Source of the DNA: CAVZVW01 sp963778845
Lineage (GTDB): Bacteria; Actinomycetota; Actinomycetes; Actinomycetales; Kineosporiaceae
Length of the DNA stretch: 64,000 nt
Assembly: GCA_963778845.1 (NCBI GenBank)
Contig: CAVZVW010000001.1
Coordinates: forward strand, 558,001 to 622,000
Direction of reading: 5' to 3'
The notes beneath the pieces were generated by a model that searched no databases, was not told the origin of the DNA, and saw nothing but the letters and a program-made list of their open reading frames with translations. Made by a program: the position numbers and the translations under genes. This document shows, one piece after another, positions 1-7,933 of the stretch. Position 1 is the first letter of the stretch. Every line of letters starts with the position of its first letter.

Positions 1-305
1 GCTACCGCGCCGAGGCACGCCGGCAGGCCGACGACGAGGAGATCATCGCCCACGAGTGGCTCGCGCGCTGCTTCGAGCCCGTTGTGCGCGCCGTCCCCAA
101 GGCCCTGTGCGGCAAGCTGGAGCCGGCCGAGGTCTACCACGAGGTGCTCGAGCACCGGTGGTACCTCTCCGAGCGCAGCCGGTCCGACGTCGGGCTGTCC
201 GAGGCAGTCGGGAGCTACATCGCCCAGGTGCTCGTGCACAAGCCCGACGAGGCCGCGGTGCTGGGGGTCGACACGCTGGAGCACCCCGTGGTGGCGGACG
301 ACTAG
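1..305 (+). CDS. DUF4032 domain protein, C-terminal end (partial)
   Basis: The reading frame is already open at the left edge and ends at a TAG at 303-305, so about 100 C-terminal residues are visible. The piece contains the stretch EVYHEVLEHRWYLSE and ends HPVVADD. This resembles the C-terminus of actinobacterial DUF4032 proteins, which carry a lipopolysaccharide-kinase-like N-terminal part lying outside the window. No biochemical role is established for the family that I can state. The next gene is convergent, with 47 bp between the two stop codons. Family assignment rests on recall of the C-terminal pattern only. Confidence 0.65.
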   Translation, partial: YRAEARRQADDEEIIAHEWLARCFEPVVRAVPKALCGKLEPAEVYHEVLEHRWYLSERSRSDVGLSEAVGSYIAQVLVHKPDEAAVLGVDTLEHPVVADD

Positions 306-352
306 GGCGGGCCCTTTCGAGTGGCTGACGAGCAGGCAGGGACGAGGCGGCG

Positions 353-1756
353 TCAGCGCATCGCGTAGGCCAGGGCAGCCCTCAGCGCACCGACCGCGGC
401 GGGATCGCCGGCCAGCGACACCTCGCCATGACCGGTCCGTCCCCACAGCCAGGCGTAGACCCCGGCAGCAGAGCCGCTGACCTCGGCGTCCGCGTCGGCC
501 GGGATCTGGTGGGCCTCGGCGATGCGCCCGTGCAGGCCGACCGTCCAGGCCACCCCGCCCGATACGACCCGCACGACGCATCCGCCGTCGGCCCGGTCGG
601 CCAGTCGCGTGCCGAGCCACAGGTGCATGACCTCGTCGACGCCGTCCTGGGCGACCCTCTCCTCCACCCACCACTCGCGCCCCAGCGCGTCGAGCACGTC
701 CGCGGCGTGCACGGCGAGCTCGTGGGCCATCCGACGACGCCAGAACCCGATCGAGGCGTCGGACGGCGACCATGTCGCCGCGGGGGTGTCCGCGGGCCGA
801 GCTTCCAGAGCGGCGTGCATGGCCCGCCATCCCGAGGCGAACCAACGCAGGACGTCGCCGTCCGGCGGGGCGTGCGTGATGTCCTGAGGGCGGCGACCCT
901 GCTCGACCCATGCCGGGATCAGCCGATGGATGACGCCCAGATGGCGCAGAACCTCCCCGACGGTCCAGCCGGGGCAGGCGGGCACCGGGGTGGCGAGCGC
1001 CTGTTCTGGCGAGTCGGCCGAGCCGGCCCGGGCGCCGGCCATGACCGCCGACTCGACCGCGCGGGCGTAGGCGTCGATCACGTCGAGCCACTGCACGGCG
1101 GCCTCGTCCGTGGGCGGCAGCCCCACGGAGCCGGTGTCCCAGAAGGCTCTGGGGTACACGAGCCTGCCGGGCAGCATCGAGGCCACCGCGTCGTCGTCCA
1201 GCACGACGACCTGGAACGCCCGCTCGGGGATGCGCTCTGACGGCCGGCGCAGGGCCAGGTCGGCCGCGGCCACGAACCCGAAACGGGCGTACAGCGCAGG
1301 GTTGCCCTCCAGCACCACCATCGCCTCGCCACGGGCCCGAGCTGTGGCGAGGGCTGCGTCCACGAGCGCGCGAGCGATGCCCCGGCCCTGGCGGTCGGGG
1401 CGGGTCGCGAGCGGGGAGAGGACGGCGACCGTGTGCGTCCTGGGCGACGGCGCGTCGTCGGCTGCCGCACCGCCGAGCCGAGCACCAGGAGGGTCCTGCT
1501 CGACCTCGGCGTGCGAGAGCAGGACGTAGCCGACGACCTCGCCGGCGCCATCGTCGCCTTCCTCGCCGCCCTCCGCCCCGGCGTCCTCGTCGCCCTCCTC
1601 CGCGACCAGCGCCATCGCGGGGACATATCCGGGAGAGCCTCGTAGCCGGTCAACGAGACCGCCGACCGACTCGCCGGGAAAGGCGGCCTCGAGGAGTGCC
1701 CGCACGGCTTCGTGGTCGTCGGCATGCTCGGTCCGGATGTGGACCATCCTGGTCAC
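353..1756 (-). CDS. GNAT acetyltransferase fused to mycothiol-dependent maleylpyruvate isomerase-like domain
   Basis: A 467-residue protein of two parts. Residues 1-215 are a GNAT N-acetyltransferase with the acetyl-CoA loop seen as RPDRQGRGIARALV and a typical FV..AADL C-terminal strand. Residues 220-467 match the MDMPI/DinB-like fold, with the signature VPACPGWTVGEVLRHLG that heads mycothiol-dependent maleylpyruvate isomerase-like enzymes. An acidic, glycine-rich stretch (about residues 55-70) lies inside the GNAT part. The GTG start overlaps the rlmB stop by four bases (GTGA), so it is probably translationally coupled; an ATG lies three codons further in. The substrate is unknown. The MDMPI half suggests thiol (mycothiol) chemistry, in line with mshA and mshD in the same window. 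Confidence 0.85.
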   Translation of the reverse strand: MTRMVHIRTEHADDHEAVRALLEAAFPGESVGGLVDRLRGSPGYVPAMALVAEEGDEDAGAEGGEEGDDGAGEVVGYVLLSHAEVEQDPPGARLGGAAADDAPSPRTHTVAVLSPLATRPDRQGRGIARALVDAALATARARGEAMVVLEGNPALYARFGFVAAADLALRRPSERIPERAFQVVVLDDDAVASMLPGRLVYPRAFWDTGSVGLPPTDEAAVQWLDVIDAYARAVESAVMAGARAGSADSPEQALATPVPACPGWTVGEVLRHLGVIHRLIPAWVEQGRRPQDITHAPPDGDVLRWFASGWRAMHAALEARPADTPAATWSPSDASIGFWRRRMAHELAVHAADVLDALGREWWVEERVAQDGVDEVMHLWLGTRLADRADGGCVVRVVSGGVAWTVGLHGRIAEAHQIPADADAEVSGSAAGVYAWLWGRTGHGEVSLAGDPAAVGALRAALAYAMR

Positions 1757-2730
1757 CCGCGCCGGCGAGCGACCTCGTAGAGCGCGACCCCGGCCGCGAC
1801 GCCGGCGTTCAGCGACTCCATCTGGCCCGCCATCGGGATCGAGACGAGCACGTCGCAGGTGGCTCGCACGAGGCGAGACAGCCCCTTGCCCTCCGAGCCG
1901 AGCACGATGACCAGCGCGTCGGTGGCGGCGTCGAGCGACGCGAGCGCGACGTCGCCGTCGGCGTCGAGGCCGACGACGAAGCAGCCTGCCCTCTGCAGGT
2001 CCTCCAGCGCGCGGGTGAGGTTCGTCGCCCGGGCCACGGGCACTCGTGCGGCGGCGCCCGCGGAGACCTTCCAGGCCGAGGCGGTCATGCCGGCCGAGCG
2101 CCGTTCGGGAACGACGACGCCGTGACCGCCGAACGCGGCAACCGACCGGACGACCGCGCCGAGGTTACGCGGGTCGGTGACGCCGTCGAGGGCGACGATG
2201 AGCGGCGGTCGCCCCGAGCCGGCCGCGACCTCGAGCAGGTCCTGCGGGTGCGCGTACTCGAAGGCCGGCACCTGGATCGCCAGGCCCTGGTGCACACCGT
2301 TGGTGGTCATGCGGTCGAGGTCGGTGCGCGACACCTCCAGGATCGCCAGGCCACGCTGCTGAGCGAGCTTCAGAGCCTCCTTGACCCGGTCGTCGGCGTC
2401 GATCGCCGATGCCACGTACAGCGCCCGGGCCGGCACGCCGGCCCGCAAGGCCTCGACCACGGGGTTTCGCCCGGCCACGAGCTCCGAGGACGCGCCGCGC
2501 CGGGCGCGAGCCTGCCCTGACTGGCGTGCTCCGCGAGACTCCGAACCGCGACCGGCGCTCGACGGTGTGCCCGCCCGGCGTGCGGCGGTATGGCTGGGGC
2601 GCTCGCTTGCCTTGGGTGTGGGCCCCTTGCCGCGAAGCCCCTTCGACTTCTGCCCGCCGGACCCGACGACCGGGCCCTTCTTGCTGCCGGGCTTGCGCAC
2701 GGCGCCGCGCCGGGGTGCGTTGCCCGCCAT
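1753..2730 (-). CDS. rlmB: 23S rRNA (guanosine-2'-O-)-methyltransferase RlmB (SpoU family)
   Basis: A 325-residue SpoU/TrmH-family 2'-O-ribose methyltransferase that would modify 23S rRNA in the peptidyl-transferase region (G2251 in E. coli numbering). A basic, disordered N-terminal extension of about 85 residues precedes the RNA-binding domain (VAGRNPVVEALRAG) and the SPOUT knot domain, where NLGAVVRS, GSEGKGL and SIPM..MESLN are the family motifs I and II/III. The ATG at 2730 shares one base with the cysS stop (TGATG), which supports this start over an upstream one in the same frame. The cysS-rlmB pair is common in Actinobacteria. Cytoplasmic. Confidence 0.93.
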   Translation of the reverse strand: MAGNAPRRGAVRKPGSKKGPVVGSGGQKSKGLRGKGPTPKASERPSHTAARRAGTPSSAGRGSESRGARQSGQARARRGASSELVAGRNPVVEALRAGVPARALYVASAIDADDRVKEALKLAQQRGLAILEVSRTDLDRMTTNGVHQGLAIQVPAFEYAHPQDLLEVAAGSGRPPLIVALDGVTDPRNLGAVVRSVAAFGGHGVVVPERRSAGMTASAWKVSAGAAARVPVARATNLTRALEDLQRAGCFVVGLDADGDVALASLDAATDALVIVLGSEGKGLSRLVRATCDVLVSIPMAGQMESLNAGVAAGVALYEVARRRG

Positions 2731-4169
2731 CAGATCCCGCCCTCCAGAGTCCAGCGCGCGCCCTCCGGGGTGTCCTCGACGGCGACACCTGCCTTGGCCA
2801 GCAGGGCCCTGATGGCATCGGCCGCCGCCCAGTCGTGCTCGGCCCGAGCGGTCGCCCGGGCCGCGAGCTGCGCTCCGACGAGAACCTCCAGGGCCTGGCG
2901 CGCACGGTTGTCCGCTGACGACGGGCCCTGACTCCAGTGCGGGTCGAGGGGGTCGAGACCCAGCACATCCGCCATCGCCCGCACCGAGAGCACGCATCCC
3001 CGCACGGCCGAGCGGTCGCCGTCCGCCAGCGCCTTGTTCCCCTCACGCACCACCTCGTGCAGGGCCGCGACCGCTGCGGGAGTGCCGAGGTCGTCGTCCA
3101 TGGCCTCGGCGAAGTCGGCGCACAGGGGGACGAGCGAGAGGTCGGCATCTGTGACCGTGTGCAAACCCACCAGCTCGGCGGCTCGCTCCACGAAGCCCTC
3201 GATGCGTTGGTAAGCGGCGTTGGCCTCGACCAGAGAGTCGTCGTCCACCTCGATGTTGCTGCGGTAGTGCGGGACGGCGAGCACGTACCGGATCGCGGCT
3301 CCCGTCACCTTCGTGAGCAGCGTCTCGATGCCCATCGTGTTCCCGATGGACTTGCTCATCTTCTGCCCGGCCATGACGACCCAGGCGTTGTGCATCCAGT
3401 AGCGCGCGAACGGGTCGCCGACGGCCCGCGACTGGGCGAGCTCGTTCTCGTGGTGCGGGAAGCGCAGGTCCAGGCCGCCACCGTGGATGTCGAACTGCGG
3501 CCCGAGATACCGGGTCGCCATCGCCGAGCACTCGAGATGCCACCCCGGTCTCCCGGCGCCCCAGGGCGTGGGCCACGACGCCGTGGCGGGCTCACCGGGC
3601 TTGGCGCCCTTCCACAGCGCGAAGTCACGGGGGTCTCGCTTCGCTCGGGGGTCGGCGTCCTCGGCGGGCACGACGTCCTGCAGCCGCTGACGGGTGAGCG
3701 CGCCGTAGGTGGGTAGGGAGCCGACGTCGAAGTACACGTCACCCGAGGAGTCCGCGGCGGCGTAGGCATGGCCGGCGTCGACGAGCCGCCGGATCAGGTC
3801 GATCATCTCGGTCATATGGCCCGTCGCCCTCGGCTCGTACGTGGGCCGCAGGATGTTCACCGCGTCGTAGGCACGGGTGAACTCCTGCTCGTAGAGGAAC
3901 GTATGGGCCCACCAGGGCCGACCGGCTTCGGCCGCCCTAGCGAGGATCTTGTCGTCGATATCGGTGACGTTGCGCACGAGCGTCACGTCGTAGCCGCAGC
4001 GCGAGAGCCAGCGCCGCAGGACGTCGAATGCGACCTGGGCCCGCAGGTGCCCGATGTGCGGGCTGGACTGTGGGGTGGCCCCGCAGACGTAGATGCCCGC
4101 CTTGCCGTCGACCAGCGGCACGAAGTCACGCACATCACGTGCGAGGGAGTCGAACAGGCGAAGGCTCAC
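2730..4169 (-). CDS. cysS: Cysteinyl-tRNA synthetase
   Basis: A 479-residue class Ia synthetase that charges tRNA-Cys. Seen are the zinc-binding Cys of YVCG near residue 29, the HIGH-type motif SPHIGHLRAQ, the zinc site around HHENELAQS, and KMSKSIGNT near residue 270. Length is normal for CysS. The start is GTG at 4169, preceded six bases upstream by a TAGCCT -10 element, which points to a leaderless transcript and supports this start. The gene heads a tightly packed minus-strand run cysS-rlmB-GNAT/MDMPI in which successive genes overlap by one to four bases. A related paralog, the mycothiol ligase MshC, uses a similar fold, but the C-terminal domain and the rlmB neighbour fit CysS. Confidence 0.96.
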   Translation of the reverse strand: MSLRLFDSLARDVRDFVPLVDGKAGIYVCGATPQSSPHIGHLRAQVAFDVLRRWLSRCGYDVTLVRNVTDIDDKILARAAEAGRPWWAHTFLYEQEFTRAYDAVNILRPTYEPRATGHMTEMIDLIRRLVDAGHAYAAADSSGDVYFDVGSLPTYGALTRQRLQDVVPAEDADPRAKRDPRDFALWKGAKPGEPATASWPTPWGAGRPGWHLECSAMATRYLGPQFDIHGGGLDLRFPHHENELAQSRAVGDPFARYWMHNAWVVMAGQKMSKSIGNTMGIETLLTKVTGAAIRYVLAVPHYRSNIEVDDDSLVEANAAYQRIEGFVERAAELVGLHTVTDADLSLVPLCADFAEAMDDDLGTPAAVAALHEVVREGNKALADGDRSAVRGCVLSVRAMADVLGLDPLDPHWSQGPSSADNRARQALEVLVGAQLAARATARAEHDWAAADAIRALLAKAGVAVEDTPEGARWTLEGGI

Positions 4170-4175
4170 CGGGTC

Positions 4176-4181
4176 AGGCTA
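4176..4181 (-). promoter_or_regulatory. Leaderless -10 element for cysS
   Basis: TAGCCT on the minus strand, six bases before the GTG start of cysS. This spacing is what leaderless actinobacterial promoters show, where transcription begins at the start codon. Confidence 0.5.
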
Positions 4182-4314
4182 CCGGCGGGTGGCCGGGCGC
4201 CTGTGCGAATACCCACGGCCTTGGAGCCACGGACGGCCCCGCGGAGACCACGGGGGGGCCAAAGGTCGTCCGGAGGCACGCGCCAAGGCGATGCGCACGC
4301 AGCCGGTGGTGTGT

Positions 4315-4350
4315 GCGCGATGCTTTGCATTGCACGCAGATACGCAACAC
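4315..4350 (+). repeat. Dispersed intergenic repeat, copy A
   Basis: Core TTGCATTGCACGCA followed by GATAC and GCAAC, headed by GCGCGATGC. The same core is found in inverted orientation at 4521-4565 and 55086-55120 and, with small changes, in direct orientation at 54741-54774 and 54797-54830. Confidence 0.7.
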
Positions 4351-4400
4351 ACCTCGGCGGCGGCGGCGCGGCCGGCGGGTGGGCTGTAGGTCTCGCCATG

Positions 4401-4565
4401 GCGTTGCAGATCCGCGTGCAGAACCTAGCGTTGCGCACACGCACGCACCGGGTCGAGTGAGGGCGTTGCGGATCTGCGTGCAGAGCAAGGCATCGCGCCC
4501 CAACCCCCAGGGTGGCCAGCCGGGTCGTTGCTGATCTGCGTGCAATGCAAAGCATCGCGCACCAA
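4401..4565 (-). repeat. Dispersed intergenic repeat, copies B, C and D
   Basis: Three inverted copies at 4401-4440, 4461-4500 and 4521-4565. All read GTTGC, two variable bases, then GATCTGCGTGCA or a one-base variant. Copies C and D also share about 20 bases of flank beyond the core (a GCGC..CAACCCC..GGGTGG stretch), so the true unit in this cluster is about 55-60 bp. Copy B has diverged most in its second half. Confidence 0.65.
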
Positions 4566-4616
4566 CCCCGGGGTGGTCCGAGCGCGGAAGCCGGGCGGCG
4601 GGCGGGGCGGGGTGGG

Positions 4617-6149
4617 TCAGGCGAGTGCCCTGATCACCTCGGCGTAGCGCGCGATCGCTGGGGAGTCCCAGACGCCGACCAGGCTGACGATCACGTGGTC
4701 CACGCCCGCGTCGAGCAGGGCGCCGGCTCGGAGGACATGGTCCTCCACCGTGCCGGGGGTGGCCCACTGCGTCCAGCGGGCGACGTTGCGCGGCGGGCGA
4801 CGGCGAGCGACCTGGTCCGACAGCTCGGCCGTGTCGAGGGCCGGCAGAGCCGTCGAGAGGTGCGTCACCTCGATTGTCGCGGGGTCCCGGCCGACGTCGG
4901 CGCAATGCCGGCGGAGGACCCCGAGCTTGTGCCGAACGGTGTCCACATCACCGGTCAGGTTGCACGCGTCGGCGTACTGCGCCACCAGGCGCAGCGTGCG
5001 CCGCTCACCCGAGCCGCCCACCAGGAGCGGGACGCGCCCGCGAAGAGGGCGCGGGTAGCACATCGCCTCGGGCACCTTGACGGATCGCCCGTCGAACGAG
5101 GGCGTGCCCTTCCCCCACAGCAGGGGCAACAGCTGCAGGGCGTCCTCGAGCAGGTCCAGCCGCTCGGCGGCCGGGGGGAAGCGCCACCCGTAGGCGCGGT
5201 GCTCGGCCTCCAGCCACCCCGCGCCGAGGCCGCACCAGGCCCTGCCGCCGCTGAGCACGTCCAGGGTCGCGACGGCCTTCCCGAGGTGAGCGACGTTGCG
5301 GAAGGTCACGCAGTTGACCAGGCTACCGATCGAGGCTGACGTCGTGGCAGCCGCGAGGTAGCCGAGGATCGTGGCGCTCTCCGGCATGTCCTGCCACGCG
5401 CGCCCGAGCTGCGGGATCTGGCGCATGTGGTCCATGACCCAGATCGAGGAGAACCCCGCAGCCTCGGCGGCTTGGGCGACGTCCACGAGCCGGTCCCGCA
5501 GCGCCCCCGGACCGCCGGGGACGTCGAAGCTCGACAGGAGCAGCCCGAACCGGGGTCGCCTCGGTCGAGCCAGGTCAGCGTCCACCGCGACCTGAGGTTG
5601 CGCGGCAAGGGGTCGCGCGGCGAGAGGCAGCGAGGCGGCCGCCTCCGCGACGGCGGGTGGGACGACGCGCACGGGGTCCGGTGCGAGGACGGCGTCGAAC
5701 CCCTCCTCGGCAAGGCCGGGGCGCTGGGCCAGGAAGGCCTTCAGCTGCGCGGCGAGGGCGGCGTCCGGCACGCGACGGGCACGCTCGGCGTTTCGGCGCC
5801 GGCACTCCTTCGCCGGGGTGTCGAAGGCCACCGCTACGCAGGGCACCCCGTGCCGCCGAGCGAGCGCAAGCCACCCGTCACGGCGCTGGACATCGCTGCC
5901 CAGGGTGTCGACCACAGTGGTGAGCCGGCGCCGGACCCGGGCCTCGACGACCGTCTCGAGCACCGCGAAGGCGTCGGCGCCGGCGGCCTGGTCGGACTCG
6001 CCCTCACCGACCATCGCCCTCAGGCGGTCGGAGGAGACGATCTGCTCGGCAGCGAACCACTGCTCGGCCCAGGTGGACTTCCCCGACGCCGACGGTCCGA
6101 CCAGGATCACCAGCGTCGGGTCGGCCAGCCGCAGCATGCGGCCCACCAT
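4617..6149 (-). CDS. P-loop kinase-like domain fused to F420-type LLM oxidoreductase
   Basis: A 510-residue fusion. Residues 8-170 form a P-loop ATPase of polynucleotide-kinase type: Walker A GPSASGKSTWAEQW, an SSDRLR switch and an R-rich lid. Residues 200-510 form a luciferase-like monooxygenase (LLM) barrel (RFGLLLSSFDVPGG, WVMDHMRQIP, GGRAWCGLGAGW, PLLVGGSGERRTLRLVAQYADACN) of the type that normally uses coenzyme F420. The neighbouring gene is also of F420-linked type. The physiological substrate of either half is unknown; the fusion suggests phosphorylation and oxidoreduction of the same metabolite, which is inference. The ATG at 6149 has a further in-frame ATG five codons in. The 3' end borders the repeat cluster at 4.3-4.6 kb. 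Confidence 0.88.
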   Translation of the reverse strand: MVGRMLRLADPTLVILVGPSASGKSTWAEQWFAAEQIVSSDRLRAMVGEGESDQAAGADAFAVLETVVEARVRRRLTTVVDTLGSDVQRRDGWLALARRHGVPCVAVAFDTPAKECRRRNAERARRVPDAALAAQLKAFLAQRPGLAEEGFDAVLAPDPVRVVPPAVAEAAASLPLAARPLAAQPQVAVDADLARPRRPRFGLLLSSFDVPGGPGALRDRLVDVAQAAEAAGFSSIWVMDHMRQIPQLGRAWQDMPESATILGYLAAATTSASIGSLVNCVTFRNVAHLGKAVATLDVLSGGRAWCGLGAGWLEAEHRAYGWRFPPAAERLDLLEDALQLLPLLWGKGTPSFDGRSVKVPEAMCYPRPLRGRVPLLVGGSGERRTLRLVAQYADACNLTGDVDTVRHKLGVLRRHCADVGRDPATIEVTHLSTALPALDTAELSDQVARRRPPRNVARWTQWATPGTVEDHVLRAGALLDAGVDHVIVSLVGVWDSPAIARYAEVIRALA

Positions 6150-6165
6150 AAGCGCGCCTGGTGAG

Positions 6166-6558
6166 TCAGTCGCTGTGCACGTACACCTTGTCGGCGCTGA
6201 GGCGGACGACGAGGCGCCCCTCGCGCGGGCCGCCGAACGGCAGGTCGCCCCGGTACTTGGTGTTCAGCTCGTCGATCAGCGCGGCGGTGGGGTCGTCCGT
6301 CATCGTCACGCGACCGCGGATCTCGAGGTAGCGGTAGGGGTCGGCGGCCGGGTAGACCAGCAGCGTGCAGCGCGCGTCGCGGAGCAGGTTGTCCGTCTTG
6401 CGCCGGCCACGGATGGTGGAGAAGAGCACGTCGTCGCCGTCGCGCTTGACCCAGATCACCGACAGCTGCGGTCGGCCGTCGGGGTCGATGGTGGCGAGGG
6501 TCGCGAACTCGGGGGCGTCCACGAGCGCTTTGGCGGGGTCGCTGAGCACAGCTGGCAT
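6166..6558 (-). CDS. PPOX-class F420-dependent oxidoreductase (Rv1155-like)
   Basis: A 130-residue split-barrel protein of the pyridoxamine-phosphate-oxidase superfamily, close to the mycobacterial Rv1155-like F420 branch: FATLATIDPDGRPQLSVIWV at the N-terminus, then LFSTIRGRRKTDNLLRD and RYLEIRGRVTM. The family binds F420 or flavin at the dimer interface and reduces small conjugated substrates; the native substrate is not known. Length is typical. A TAGGCT element lies seven bases before the ATG, so it probably has its own leaderless transcript. It lies 16 bases upstream of the kinase-LLM fusion and on the same strand, so the two may also be co-transcribed. Confidence 0.9.
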   Translation of the reverse strand: MPAVLSDPAKALVDAPEFATLATIDPDGRPQLSVIWVKRDGDDVLFSTIRGRRKTDNLLRDARCTLLVYPAADPYRYLEIRGRVTMTDDPTAALIDELNTKYRGDLPFGGPREGRLVVRLSADKVYVHSD

Positions 6559-6565
6559 GCGGGCA

Positions 6566-6571
6566 AGCCTA
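6566..6571 (-). promoter_or_regulatory. Leaderless -10 element for the PPOX gene
   Basis: TAGGCT on the minus strand, seven bases before the ATG at 6558. Confidence 0.45.
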
Positions 6572-6585
6572 GGGCCACGTCCGCG

Positions 6586-7083
6586 TCAGGCCGGTGTCTG
6601 GATCACCAAGGCCGTGGCGATGGCCGCCACGCCCTCGCCACGGCCCGTGAGACCGAGGCCGTCGGTGGTCGTCGCCGACACCGACACCGGGGCACCGCAG
6701 GCCTGGGAGAGCGCAGCGCACGCCTCGTCGCGGCGCGCGGACACGCGCGGGCGGTTGCCGATGACCTGCACGGCCACGTTGGCGATCTCGAAGCCGGCTG
6801 CGCGCACGCGCCGTCCCGTCTCGGCGAGCAGGGTGGTGCCGGAGGCGTTCGACCAGGCGGCGTCGGCGGTGCCGAACTGCGAGCCGAGGTCGCCGAGCCC
6901 GGCGGCGGACAGCAGCGCGTCGCAGCAGGCGTGCGCAGCGACGTCGGCGTCCGAATGGCCCTGGAGGCCCGGCTCGCCCGGCCACTCCAGCCCTGCCAGC
7001 CGCAGGGGCCGCGCGGACGCCGCGTCGGCGAACGCGTGGACATCGACGCCGATGCCCGTACGAACCGACATCGGTGCGGTCAT
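6586..7083 (-). CDS. ispF: 2-C-methyl-D-erythritol 2,4-cyclodiphosphate synthase
   Basis: A 165-residue IspF that cyclises CDP-methylerythritol phosphate in the MEP isoprenoid pathway. The metal ligands are seen in GIGVDVHAF (Asp14, His16) and the GLQGHSDADVAAHACCDALL motif; the CDP-binding C-terminus reads SATTTDGLGLTGRGEG, close to the family's A(T/K)TTE.LGF.GR.EG. Length is normal. It is divergent from the plus-strand ispD at 7181 with 97 bp between them, unlike the carD-ispD-ispF run of many Actinobacteria, where all three genes share one strand. Confidence 0.95.
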   Translation of the reverse strand: MTAPMSVRTGIGVDVHAFADAASARPLRLAGLEWPGEPGLQGHSDADVAAHACCDALLSAAGLGDLGSQFGTADAAWSNASGTTLLAETGRRVRAAGFEIANVAVQVIGNRPRVSARRDEACAALSQACGAPVSVSATTTDGLGLTGRGEGVAAIATALVIQTPA

Positions 7084-7168
7084 CGCAGGCCTCCAGCGCC
7101 GGGCGGCCGGCCCCGGCGCCCCGACTGTCTCACGCCGCCGCCCACCCCTGCCGTACGGCCCACGACAC

Positions 7169-7174
7169 TAGGGT
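7169..7174 (+). promoter_or_regulatory. Leaderless -10 element for plus-strand ispD
   Basis: TAGGGT six bases before the GTG start at 7181. This supports both the start choice and independent transcription of this ispD copy. Confidence 0.55.
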
Positions 7175-7180
7175 TCGCAC

Positions 7181-7933
7181 GTGACAGACCCCACGCCGGC
7201 ACCGGTGACCACGGCGGTGGTCGTGCTGGGCGGCGGCTCGGGGACGCGGGTCGGCGGCGGGGTCAACAAGGTGTACCAGCCGCTGGCCGGGGTGGCGGTG
7301 GTCGCCTGGTCCCTGCGCGCCGCGGCCGCGGTGCCGGGCGTCGTCCGCCTCGTTCTCGTGGTTCGCACCGAGGACGAGGTGCTGGCGCGCCGGGTGCTCG
7401 CCGAGGACCTGCCCGGGGTGCCAGTCGACGTGGTGCACGGCGGCGCGACGCGGCACGAGTCCGAGGCGGCTGCGCTGGCACACCTGGCCCCGGCGGTGCA
7501 CACCGGTGACGTGCAGATCGTGGTCATCCATGACGGCGCCCGGCCCCTGGCCGGATCGTCCCTGTTCGCGACTGTGATCGCCGAGGCAAGGCGGGTCGGC
7601 GGAGCGATTCCCGGGATCCCGGCCCGCGCGGCTGTGCACGTGACCGCCGGCACGGCCGCCTGGTTGGGTGCCGCCGCGCCCGACCTGGTGAGGGTGCAGA
7701 CGCCTCAGGCCTTCCGTGCGGACCCACTGCTGGAGGCGTTCGCTGCCGCCGAGGTGCACGGTGTCCACGGCACGGACACCGCCAGCACGGTGGAACAGTT
7801 CGGCGACCTCGCCGTGATCGTCGTCCCGGGCAGCAAGGACAACATCAAGGTCACGTTCGCTCACGACCTCGTGGCGGCCGAGGTGCTGGTGCGCCTGTCC
7901 CGACCCCCCACCGGCCCCTCGTCACCCTGGTGA
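7181..7933 (+). CDS. ispD: 2-C-methyl-D-erythritol 4-phosphate cytidylyltransferase (intact IspD)
   Basis: A 250-residue CTP-dependent cytidylyltransferase of the MEP pathway. It keeps the nucleotide loop (LGGGSGTRVGGGVNK with Arg and Lys), GGATRHES, VVIHDGARPL, QTPQAFRAD, GTDTASTVEQFG and NIKVTFAHDLVAAE, which correspond to IspD motifs in the expected order. It should therefore be the catalytic IspD for the ispF next door. It is the only plus-strand gene in the 0.35-10.3 kb block and its last 12 bases overlap the end of a degenerate IspD-like gene on the other strand. The PK of the usual PKQF is replaced by NK, so it sits toward the edge of the family, and a TarI-like use cannot be excluded. 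Confidence 0.88.
   Translation: MTDPTPAPVTTAVVVLGGGSGTRVGGGVNKVYQPLAGVAVVAWSLRAAAAVPGVVRLVLVVRTEDEVLARRVLAEDLPGVPVDVVHGGATRHESEAAALAHLAPAVHTGDVQIVVIHDGARPLAGSSLFATVIAEARRVGGAIPGIPARAAVHVTAGTAAWLGAAAPDLVRVQTPQAFRADPLLEAFAAAEVHGVHGTDTASTVEQFGDLAVIVVPGSKDNIKVTFAHDLVAAEVLVRLSRPPTGPSSPW

Larger units (their letters stand above)
4170..4616. other. Intergenic region holding four copies of a dispersed repeat
   Basis: There are 447 bases between the start of cysS and the end of the kinase/LLM fusion gene, and no convincing coding frame. They hold the cysS promoter next to 4169 and four copies of the short TGCACGC..GCAAC repeat (4315-4350, 4401-4440, 4461-4500, 4521-4565), the first in the opposite orientation to the other three. 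Outside the repeats I see nothing recognisable. Confidence 0.7.

Noticed and set aside
428..1240. Long plus-strand frame opposite the GNAT-MDMPI gene
   Set aside because: Shadow of the real gene; the minus-strand translation has two clear domains.
4174..4905. Frames across the 4.3-kb repeat cluster
   Set aside because: Their recurring peptides (CIAR, HCTH, ICVQCKA types) are merely translations of the dispersed repeat in several frames.
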